From contig JAHFOU010000091.1 in the NCBI GenBank assembly GCA_023261525.1, positions 1-8,395 on the forward strand: DNA of 8,395 nucleotides, written 5' to 3'. Below, one piece after another: positions 1 to 4,976 of this stretch (position 1 is the stretch's first letter; each line of letters starts with the position of its first letter). The DNA is from Planctomycetota bacterium. Lineage in GTDB: Bacteria; Planctomycetota; SBBH01; JAHFOU01. The notes beneath the pieces were generated by a model. That model worked only from the letters and a program-made list of their open reading frames with translations. It was not told the origin of the DNA and did no database searches. A program made the translations under genes and the position numbers.

Positions 1-642
1 ACTTCCTGGTACGTGGCCTCCTTCATCAGCGGCGGCACCGACGCGACGATGGACGAGTTCGCGGTCTGGGACTTCGGGGGGGCGCCTCCAGGCGGGGGTG
101 CGGTCCCGCCCGACGCCCAGGCGGCGCCGTCCGTCCTGGCCCTCAGCCGCTACCAGGCGGGCCGGTACTACAAGGGGGCCCAGCACAAGCTGGTGGACGC
201 CCCGGTCCTGCCCGCCGTAAACGACGAGGCGGCCTCCTGGCTGAGCGCTCCGCTGTCCCTGCCTGCCGGAGCTAGGCTCCGGAAGGTCTGCTGGACCTGG
301 TACCGGCCCCTGGAGCTCCCCGACGACTACGCGGAGCTGGAGCTGGTGGATCCTGTCTCCCTTCGCTACCTCTGGGACAACGACCCGGCCCGGGGGCGGT
401 CCACCCTGGGGGCAGGTTGGACGCCGGACCGCCAGGACTGGGAGGTCGGACGGGTGCTTCCCGCAGCCGCCCTGCGCCTGAGGGTGGTGTTCCGCCGGGT
501 GACGCCGTTGGGTGGGGCCGCCGACGGCTCCCAGGTCCCCAACACGCCCCTCCTGGACTCTCCCGTCTTTGACGACCTCACCCTGGTCTACGATCCCCCG
601 GGGGGGCCTCGGGTCCTGGCCTGGAGGGAAGGGAAGGACTGA
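1..642 (+). CDS. Copy A: C-terminal part of a giant LamG-containing GspK-like protein (5' end outside window)
   Basis: The frame is open from base 1 and gives 213 residues ending at TGA 640-642; there is no credible start, so the gene begins upstream. The first visible part is the end of a LamG/concanavalin-like sandwich, with the motif MDEFAVWDFGG at bases 49-81. Next comes RYQAGRYYKG, shared by all three copies, and then a beta-rich module with WLSAPLSLP, VCWTWYRP, LPDDYAE and LDSPVFDDLTLVY. It is closely similar to the end of copy C (for example WLSAPLSLP, LRKVCWTWYRP, LRVVFRR), and more distantly to copy B. By comparison with C the missing N-terminal part should hold a prepilin-like helix and about 830 residues, but this cannot be seen. 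Its last 65 bases overlap the vapC 3' end on the other strand. The role in envelope display is inferred from the paralogs. The relationship to C is certain; the function is not. Confidence 0.85.
   Translation, partial: TSWYVASFISGGTDATMDEFAVWDFGGAPPGGGAVPPDAQAAPSVLALSRYQAGRYYKGAQHKLVDAPVLPAVNDEAASWLSAPLSLPAGARLRKVCWTWYRPLELPDDYAELELVDPVSLRYLWDNDPARGRSTLGAGWTPDRQDWEVGRVLPAAALRLRVVFRRVTPLGGAADGSQVPNTPLLDSPVFDDLTLVYDPPGGPRVLAWREGKD
281..308 (+). repeat. 28-bp direct repeat, unit 1 (copy A)
   Basis: These 28 bases are identical to 7773-7800 in copy C and encode the conserved KVCWTWYRP segment of the C-terminal module. Identity at all third positions suggests recent common origin or gene conversion between A and C. 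Confidence 0.85.
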
Positions 643-1051
643 CCGCGAACCCTTCCATCCGGGCCGCCTGGGCCAGGGCGGGATTCAGGGTCACGAAGGG
701 AAGATCCCTGGGCTTGTCCTCCGCGGCCGTCAGGGCCGCGGCCAGCTGGAGGGCGTCCGCGGCCGTCAGGGGATGGGCTTCCAGCAGGTCCTCGGCCCTC
801 TGGCGAAGGGGCTGGGCGTCGCCCACCTCCGCCCAGGTGGGGGAGAGCTGGGCCAGGCGGCTGCGGGCCCTCTGCAGGGTCTGCCTCAGCACCCCCTCGC
901 GCTCCTTGCGCTGGAGGAGGGCGGCCAGCTCCAGGCGGCTCAGGGTCCAGGTCAGGACGGCGGGATCGGCCTGGTACAGGCCCAGCAGGGGGGCCGAGGC
1001 GGTCTCGGGATAGACCAGGGGCAGGAGGGCCGAGGCGTCCCAGTAGCGCAT
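578..1051 (-). CDS. vapC: VapC-like PIN-domain ribonuclease toxin with an unusual C-terminal tail
   Basis: The 157-residue protein is the toxin of a type II toxin-antitoxin pair. PIN-domain toxins cleave RNA (often tRNA) using Mg2+ held by a cluster of acidic residues. The N-terminus MRYWDASALLPLVY carries the first acid (D5) in the usual DxSA setting. E41 lies in SRLELAALL and D99 in LTAADALQLA. The last strand reads PFVTLNPALAQAARMEGFAV, with N123 where an Asp is common. The PIN fold ends near V137; the remaining residues are a Pro/Gly/Arg-rich tail encoded antisense to copy A. The usual length of the family is about 130-140. The start codon overlaps the antitoxin stop as TGATG, and GAGAGG (1057-1062, - strand) lies 5 bases upstream, so translation is probably coupled. 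Regulation is expected to be by the VapB-VapC complex at the shared promoter. Family assignment is strong; the target is unknown. Confidence 0.88.
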   Translation of the reverse strand: MRYWDASALLPLVYPETASAPLLGLYQADPAVLTWTLSRLELAALLQRKEREGVLRQTLQRARSRLAQLSPTWAEVGDAQPLRQRAEDLLEAHPLTAADALQLAAALTAAEDKPRDLPFVTLNPALAQAARMEGFAVSPSLPSRPGPEAPPGDRRPG

Positions 1052-1347
1052 CAGCGCCTCTCGTCCAGCAGGGGCGGGATCCCGCTGGAGGGGAGAGGCT
1101 CGTCCGGGGGCGGGAAGTCCAGGAAGTCCCCGGGGACCCTGCCGGCGCCCCGTTTGAGGACGCCGTGATCCTCCAGGCGTCTGAGGCGGGCCTCCTCCTC
1201 GCCGGATCCCGGGTGGGCCGGGGGGATGGGGATGAGGCGGGCCACCGGGGTGTCCCGGTCCAGGACCTCGATGACGGACCCTTTTTGGACTTCTTTCAGG
1301 TAGCGGCTGAGGTTGTTTCGTAACTTGGCGATTGTGGCGCTCTTCAT
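1051..1347 (-). CDS. vapB: Phd/YefM-type (VapB-like) antitoxin
   Basis: This 98-residue protein is the antitoxin partner of the PIN toxin that follows it. Residues 1-45 or so match the Phd/YefM DNA-binding fold: the start MKSATIAKLRNNLSRYLKEV is followed by GSVIEVLDRDTPVARLIP, the typical beta-hairpin with an 'xPVARL-P' end. The rest (about 50-98) is charged and proline-rich and ends in LLDERR, as in many antitoxin tails that wrap around the toxin; this part would neutralise VapC. The gene comes first in the pair and its stop overlaps the vapC start by one base. The ATG is chosen because it begins the conserved fold and lies just after a good promoter. No Shine-Dalgarno sequence is visible ahead of it, so the message may be leaderless. 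Antitoxins of this family repress their own promoter. The symbol is by operon position; a Phd/YefM label would be equally valid. Confidence 0.85.
   Translation of the reverse strand: MKSATIAKLRNNLSRYLKEVQKGSVIEVLDRDTPVARLIPIPPAHPGSGEEEARLRRLEDHGVLKRGAGRVPGDFLDFPPPDEPLPSSGIPPLLDERR
1057..1062 (-). promoter_or_regulatory. Ribosome binding site of vapC inside vapB
   Basis: On the minus strand GAGAGG lies 5 bases before the vapC ATG, inside the last codons of vapB. With the TGATG stop/start overlap it supports the chosen vapC start and coupled translation. Confidence 0.6.
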
Positions 1348-1370
1348 AAGTACATAGTGGCTAATTTATG
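1345..1370. promoter_or_regulatory. Possible operator: CATAA/TTATG inverted repeat across the vapB start
   Basis: CATAA at 1345-1349 and TTATG at 1366-1370 are perfect 5-base inverted arms separated by 16 bases. The element overlaps the vapB start codon and the -10 box, where autoregulated antitoxins usually bind. The arms are short and the region is A/T-rich, so chance is possible. Confidence 0.3.
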
Positions 1371-1382
1371 CTCTTGTGTCAA
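1354..1382 (-). promoter_or_regulatory. vapBC promoter (TTGACA, 17-bp spacer, CACTAT)
   Basis: Read on the minus strand, a perfect -35 box TTGACA (1382-1377) is followed by a 17-base spacer and CACTAT (1359-1354), which keeps the key A2 and T6 of a -10 box. Transcription starting 6-7 bases downstream would begin at or next to the A of the vapB ATG (1347). The stretch is clearly A/T-rich against its surroundings. This would make the antitoxin mRNA leaderless, in agreement with the missing Shine-Dalgarno sequence. Confidence 0.65.
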
Positions 1383-1396
1383 GAAAGCAAGGGGCC

Positions 1397-1410
1397 CGGG
1401 GAATTCCCCG
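1397..1410. promoter_or_regulatory. Perfect 14-bp palindrome between divergent promoters
   Basis: CGGGGAATTCCCCG is a perfect palindrome without a spacer. It lies 15 bases upstream of the vapBC -35 box and about where a -35 box for copy B would fall (its -10-like box is at 1421). A two-fold symmetric site in an 88-bp divergent region could be a repressor or activator site for one or both units. It is not a terminator: there is no loop and no T-tract. Confidence 0.45.
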
Positions 1411-1420
1411 AAAAGTCCGG

Positions 1421-1426
1421 TATGAT
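1421..1426 (+). promoter_or_regulatory. -10-like box TATGAT ahead of copy B
   Basis: TATGAT matches TATAAT in five of six bases and is preceded by GG. It ends 9 bases before the chosen ATG at 1436, so a transcript would have almost no leader. No good -35 box is seen 17 bases upstream, where the palindrome lies. GGAG at 1432-1435 touches the ATG and is too close for a normal ribosome binding site. Confidence 0.45.
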
Positions 1427-1439
1427 GATTCGGAGATGA
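1422..1439 (+). other. Five-codon ORF ending in ATGA at the copy B start
   Basis: ATG ATG ATT CGG AGA TGA reads M-M-I-R-R-stop, and its TGA overlaps the copy B ATG as ATGA. A similar tiny ORF precedes copy C. It could be a leader peptide for coupled initiation, or simply the by-product of a TATGATG -10 box. Confidence 0.2.
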
Positions 1440-4400
1440 CGCGCCGCGGCCTCGTCCTCTTGATCGTCATCGGGGTCCTGGGTGTCCTCGTGGTGCTGTC
1501 CGTGGCCTTCGTGACCATGGCCCGCCTGGAGCGGAAGGCTTCGGAGCAGAGGCTGAACGCCACGCGGGCCCTGCTGCTGGCCCGCAGCGGGATCGAGGAC
1601 GCCCTGGCGAGGCTGGCGGGAGGCCAGGATCCCTCGCTGGGCGAGAGCCGGTATGGGGGCGAGGACGCCGACCTCTCCGGCGGGGCCCTCTCCGGCTTCG
1701 AGGCCGCCCAGGAGGTCTTCCGCTGCGGCACGGCGGACGTCGAGACCTGCCCCGTCCGCCACGCCCTGAGGCCCTCCTTCGCGGCGAGGTCGGGCCTGAT
1801 CGGGGTGGATGGGCGCCAGCGGGGGGTTTCCGGAAGACTCTCAGCCGGGACGGCTGTCTACAGCCTGAAGGTGGAGGACGAATCGGCCAAGATCAACGTC
1901 AACGGGGGCTTCCTGGACGCCGAGGACCGCGATAACGACGGGATCCCGGACCACCGGGACCCCTTCGTGGCGGAGACGAGGCCTTTCCCGGCCAGCATTC
2001 CCGCCGCGGCGGCGGGAATCGGGCGGGGCTTCAACGGCCCGCTGGCGAGGATTCTGGGGATCCTGGTCAGTCAGCCCGAACTGGGCCTGCCGGCCCTGCC
2101 GACGGCGGGGACGGACATCCTCCTGGGCCGTCCGGCGGGGGGATACCGGTCCGTGGCCCAGGTCCAGGCCGTGCTCGGCACGACGGTCGACCTCTCCCCG
2201 TACCTGACCGTCTCCAGCTGGGTCGACGCCAAGGTCGTCCACCCGAATGCCTACGCGACGGAGTCGTCCCCGTACTTCGCCCTGAGCGAGCTGAAGAAGG
2301 CTCGCCTCCCCCTGCGCCTGGAGGAAGGGGGGCGCCCTCCGGTCAACCTGAACGCGGCCTCCCGGCCCGTCCTCGTGGCCCTGATCCAGGGGCTGAAGGG
2401 GAATTCCTGGTACCGGATCGTCTTCCAGCCCTGCACGCCTCACGTGTACGAGATCACTCCGGTCCTGGCCGGTCAGATCGCCGATGCGATCCGTTCCTTC
2501 CGGGAGGGGATGCCGCCCTTCCCCGGCTGGTCCTCCGCCCCGGAGAGGCCAGCCCCGTCGCCGTTCGGGAGTTGGGAGCATTTCGCCGAATTCAGCGATG
2601 GCCTCGTGCCCACCCTGATCAACGGCATGGTCCAGCTGACCACCTGGGACGGCGGGACGCTCGGAGGCTCCGCCCTGCTCAAGGCCAACTTCGACCCCAA
2701 CACCCACCTCAACAAGCAGCTGCCTGACGAGCTGATGTACTACTGGCTGGACAAATCGGACCTGACCGTCGCGTCCACCGAGGGAAGCCTGGGACCCACG
2801 GGGATCTTCCAGGTCTCCTGCGTGGGCAGGGTCCTGGGTCCCGACGGACGGCTTTTAGCGGAGCGGGCCCTCTCCAGCCGGGTGGAGGCCTTTGCCCTCC
2901 TGCGCCAGACCAGCCAGAAGGATTTCGTGGGGGACCGCAGCCTCTTCGCGGATTACCTGTCGTTGTCCAGTGATCCCGTGTTCTGGGCCACCGCGGGGGC
3001 CTCCGTCCCCGCCTGGGCCGTGCCCGGGGGCATGGCGGCGACGACCTATCCCTGCCCGCCCGCGGCGGTGAAGGCCGGCAATGCCGCGGACTTCGACGGG
3101 TGCATCGGCCTGGCGACGATGGAGGCGCCGTCCTCGATCCCTCCGGGGGCCCAGGGGTCGCCCTTCTTCCTGCACCATTTCGATGATGCCTGGGATGGCG
3201 ACGTCGGGACGACGGCACGCATCACCCCCGGGCCGGGAACGCCCGCAAGCGACTCGGCCCTCCAGTCCGACGCGACCCTGAGCGTCTGGCCCGATTCGAC
3301 CCTGCCGCCCTCCTGGAGCGAGCCGAACACCCTGTATCCCGACGGCATGCATGCCCAGCGCTGGCGGTCCCCGGCGTATTCCACCGGAAACTTCCCGCCG
3401 GCCACCTGGGTGAGCAGCAGCGATCCCGCCATCCTCAACACCGCAAGCAACCGTGGCGTGATCAGCTATTGGGTCAAGTCGGCCCCCTCGATCCCCTACT
3501 CTCCCCACATCACCTGCATCCGGTTCGCGGGCGGGGGGACCCAGACGCTGATGACAGGACAGCAGACCAACATCCTCGGGATGATGGTCGAGAACAAGGT
3601 GGGTCCCGACAACAGTCCTCCCAATCCGGCATACGAGCGGACGGAGGAGCAGGTCTTCGACGGGGTGTTCGCCCGCATGCCGGGTCTCCGCTGGCAGCTC
3701 ATGACCTGCCGCTTCGACACGGACGAGGATGCCCCGGGGAAATACGACCTCGGGTGCGACGTGCGGGCGTTCGGGGCATCCCCTCCGGACATGGCGCCGT
3801 TCACGCCGGCGTCCTATCAGGTCTCGTTTGCGGACCAGATGGGCGAGGATCTTTTCGAGGGCACGCCGTCCTTCGTGGTCGGCTATGAAGCCAGCGCCGG
3901 GTATCCCATGCCGGAGTTCCTGGTCAGGCCCAATCATGTCCTGGACGAGCTGGCGATCTGCGATTTCGGGGATGTCGCCACGGGAGCCTCCGGCTCCGCC
4001 CTGGCCAGCGGGCTCTGGGCCGCGGACCGCTATCGGGACGGCCGGTACTACAAGGGCAACGACGGGGCCTTCCTGTCCATCCCGTTGGAGCCGGAGGGGG
4101 GCCGGGCTTCGCGCCTCCTTTCGGTCCGCTGGACGGAGTACCTGCCCAGGGAGAACCGTCAGGAGGCGCTGGAAGGGTTCGTGCTGAACACCGCGACCTG
4201 GGCACTCGGATCGCGGAAGCTCGATCCCGCGCTTGCGGCATCCCGCCTGGAGGTGGATCTCCTGGAGGCAGGGGGCACCCTGCAGACGAACCTTCCGCTG
4301 CGCCGGCTGAGGCAGGGCGCCCCGCTGGGGCTCTCCCGTTCCACTTTCCGCTACCGGGTCCGCTTCCTGCCCGACCCCCGTGATCCCGCATCCGGGCTGC

Positions 4401-4507
4401 CCGACCCAGCCCAGCCGGTCCTGGAAAGCCCCTGGTTCGACGACATCACCTTCGTCTGGCAGAGGTCCTCGGGGCCCAGGGTGCTGGCCGCGAGGATGGG
4501 GGAATGA
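1436..4507 (+). CDS. Copy B: giant GspK-like pseudopilin with TSP3-like motif and LamG-like domain
   Basis: The 1023-residue protein starts MTRRG followed by a hydrophobic helix (about 6-28). Cleavage after G5 would leave a prepilin-type N-terminus; +5 is Ile, not Glu, as is usual for GspK, the minor pseudopilin that caps the type II secretion pseudopilus. GspK-like core motifs follow: YSLKVEDESAKINVNGG (about 142-158) and VNLNAASRPVLVAL (303 on). Between them a single calcium-type TSP3-like motif, DRDNDGIPDHRD (164-175), is visible. KANFDPNTHLNK (416-427) is shared with copy C. A LamG-like sandwich spans about 670-845 (GVISYWVKS to VLDELAICDFG), then RYRDGRYYKG (865) and a beta-rich module ending in WFDDITFVW. 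Normal GspK has about 300-350 residues, so this is a large fusion. An upstream in-frame GTG (1376) was rejected because it lies in the vapBC promoter and lengthens the leader. An outer-surface or pseudopilus-tip role is inferred. Confidence 0.85.
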   Translation: MTRRGLVLLIVIGVLGVLVVLSVAFVTMARLERKASEQRLNATRALLLARSGIEDALARLAGGQDPSLGESRYGGEDADLSGGALSGFEAAQEVFRCGTADVETCPVRHALRPSFAARSGLIGVDGRQRGVSGRLSAGTAVYSLKVEDESAKINVNGGFLDAEDRDNDGIPDHRDPFVAETRPFPASIPAAAAGIGRGFNGPLARILGILVSQPELGLPALPTAGTDILLGRPAGGYRSVAQVQAVLGTTVDLSPYLTVSSWVDAKVVHPNAYATESSPYFALSELKKARLPLRLEEGGRPPVNLNAASRPVLVALIQGLKGNSWYRIVFQPCTPHVYEITPVLAGQIADAIRSFREGMPPFPGWSSAPERPAPSPFGSWEHFAEFSDGLVPTLINGMVQLTTWDGGTLGGSALLKANFDPNTHLNKQLPDELMYYWLDKSDLTVASTEGSLGPTGIFQVSCVGRVLGPDGRLLAERALSSRVEAFALLRQTSQKDFVGDRSLFADYLSLSSDPVFWATAGASVPAWAVPGGMAATTYPCPPAAVKAGNAADFDGCIGLATMEAPSSIPPGAQGSPFFLHHFDDAWDGDVGTTARITPGPGTPASDSALQSDATLSVWPDSTLPPSWSEPNTLYPDGMHAQRWRSPAYSTGNFPPATWVSSSDPAILNTASNRGVISYWVKSAPSIPYSPHITCIRFAGGGTQTLMTGQQTNILGMMVENKVGPDNSPPNPAYERTEEQVFDGVFARMPGLRWQLMTCRFDTDEDAPGKYDLGCDVRAFGASPPDMAPFTPASYQVSFADQMGEDLFEGTPSFVVGYEASAGYPMPEFLVRPNHVLDELAICDFGDVATGASGSALASGLWAADRYRDGRYYKGNDGAFLSIPLEPEGGRASRLLSVRWTEYLPRENRQEALEGFVLNTATWALGSRKLDPALAASRLEVDLLEAGGTLQTNLPLRRLRQGAPLGLSRSTFRYRVRFLPDPRDPASGLPDPAQPVLESPWFDDITFVWQRSSGPRVLAARMGE
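4492..4496 (+). promoter_or_regulatory. Ribosome binding site of the four-helix-bundle gene inside copy B
   Basis: GAGGA lies 7 bases before ATG 4504, inside the last codons of copy B. With the ATGA overlap it fixes this start and suggests translation coupled to copy B. Confidence 0.6.
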
Positions 4508-4926
4508 GAAAAAAGCCCGCGGACCGGGTGGCCGAGCCGCTCGTCGAGGAGTACTCGACCGAGTGGCACTCCCATCGCAACCTCAGGGTCTGGCAGCGGG
4601 GGGTGGCCCTGGCCGAGGCGGTCTACGAGGCCACGGCCCGCTTCCCGGCGTCCGAGGCCTTCGGCCTGACCTCCCAGATGCGCCGGGCGGCGGTCTCGGT
4701 GCCGGCCAACATCGCCGAAGGGCATGCCCGGGGAACGTCGGGGGAGTTCGCGCGCTCGCTGCGCACCGCCCGGGGCTCCCTGGCCGAGCTGGACACCCAC
4801 ATCGAGATCGCCCGGCACCGCCGCTACCTGGCCGGGACTACGGCGGACGGCCTGGACCGCAGGGTCCAGGAGCTCCGCACGATGGTCAACCTGCTGTCGC
4901 GCAGCGTGCGGGGGAAGATGTTGTGA
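4504..4926 (+). CDS. Four-helix-bundle protein of the 23S rRNA IVP (S23) family
   Basis: The 140-residue protein matches the whole family pattern. After a non-conserved leader (1-22) come NLRVWQRGVALAEAVYEAT, then FPASEAFGLTSQMRRAAVSVPANIAEGHARG with the signature 'SVPANIAEG', then EFARSLRTARGSLAELDTHIEIARH and a last helix ending near VNLLSRSV. Members are about 115-130 residues and form pentameric four-helix bundles. They were first seen as ORFs in intervening sequences of 23S rRNA genes but are common elsewhere; Avd of diversity-generating retroelements is a relative. The molecular role of stand-alone members is not known. Here no rRNA is near. The start overlaps the copy B stop as ATGA, so it probably shares B's message, and copy C follows after 46 bases. 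A part in RNA or protein binding for the giant proteins can only be guessed. Confidence 0.9.
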   Translation: MRKKPADRVAEPLVEEYSTEWHSHRNLRVWQRGVALAEAVYEATARFPASEAFGLTSQMRRAAVSVPANIAEGHARGTSGEFARSLRTARGSLAELDTHIEIARHRRYLAGTTADGLDRRVQELRTMVNLLSRSVRGKML

Positions 4927-4929
4927 AAA

Positions 4930-4972
4930 GATCCCCGCAGGCCCGCCACTCCAGGGGTAGGATGTGGGGATC
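4930..4972 (+). promoter_or_regulatory. Inverted repeat GATCCCC/GGGGATC abutting the copy C start
   Basis: GATCCCC (4930-4936) and GGGGATC (4966-4972) are perfect 7-base inverted arms with a 29-base loop. The right arm ends directly at ATG 4973 and contains the only G-rich sequence close to the start. In read-through RNA from B the stem would hide the start region. There is no T-tract, so it is not an ordinary intrinsic terminator. Confidence 0.35.
4958..4963 (+). promoter_or_regulatory. -10-like box TAGGAT ahead of copy C
   Basis: TAGGAT ends 9 bases before ATG 4973, the same distance as TATGAT before copy B, in similar flanking sequence (GGTATGATG against GGTAGGATG). No clear -35 box is seen. 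AGGGGTAGGA could also act as a distant ribosome binding site for ATG 4973 or a better spaced one for GTG 4964. Confidence 0.35.
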
Positions 4973-4976
4973 ATGA
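4962..4976 (+). other. Four-codon ORF ending in ATGA at the copy C start
   Basis: ATG TGG GGA TCA TGA reads M-W-G-S-stop and ends in an ATGA overlap with ATG 4973, as the five-codon ORF does before copy B. It may be chance, since the box TAGGATG supplies the ATG. Confidence 0.2.

Noticed and set aside
13..15. GTG 13 as start of copy A
   Set aside because: The frame is open to base 1 and the protein begins in the middle of a LamG-like domain; the true start is outside the window.
512..1168. 218-codon + strand frame across vapBC
   Set aside because: Gly/Gln-rich product antisense to two recognised genes; no ribosome binding site or domain.
1376..1435. GTG 1376 as start of copy B (20 more residues)
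   Set aside because: It lies inside the vapBC -35 region, gives a long leader unlike copy C, and has no ribosome binding site; ATG 1436 matches the copy C start.
2855..3937. 360-codon open frame on the minus strand, antisense to copy B
   Set aside because: Low-complexity Arg/Gly/His-rich product, no motif, no start signal; a shadow of copy B.
4504..4926. Ribosomal RNA context for the IVP-family gene
   Set aside because: No rRNA-like sequence is seen on either side; both flanks are protein-coding.
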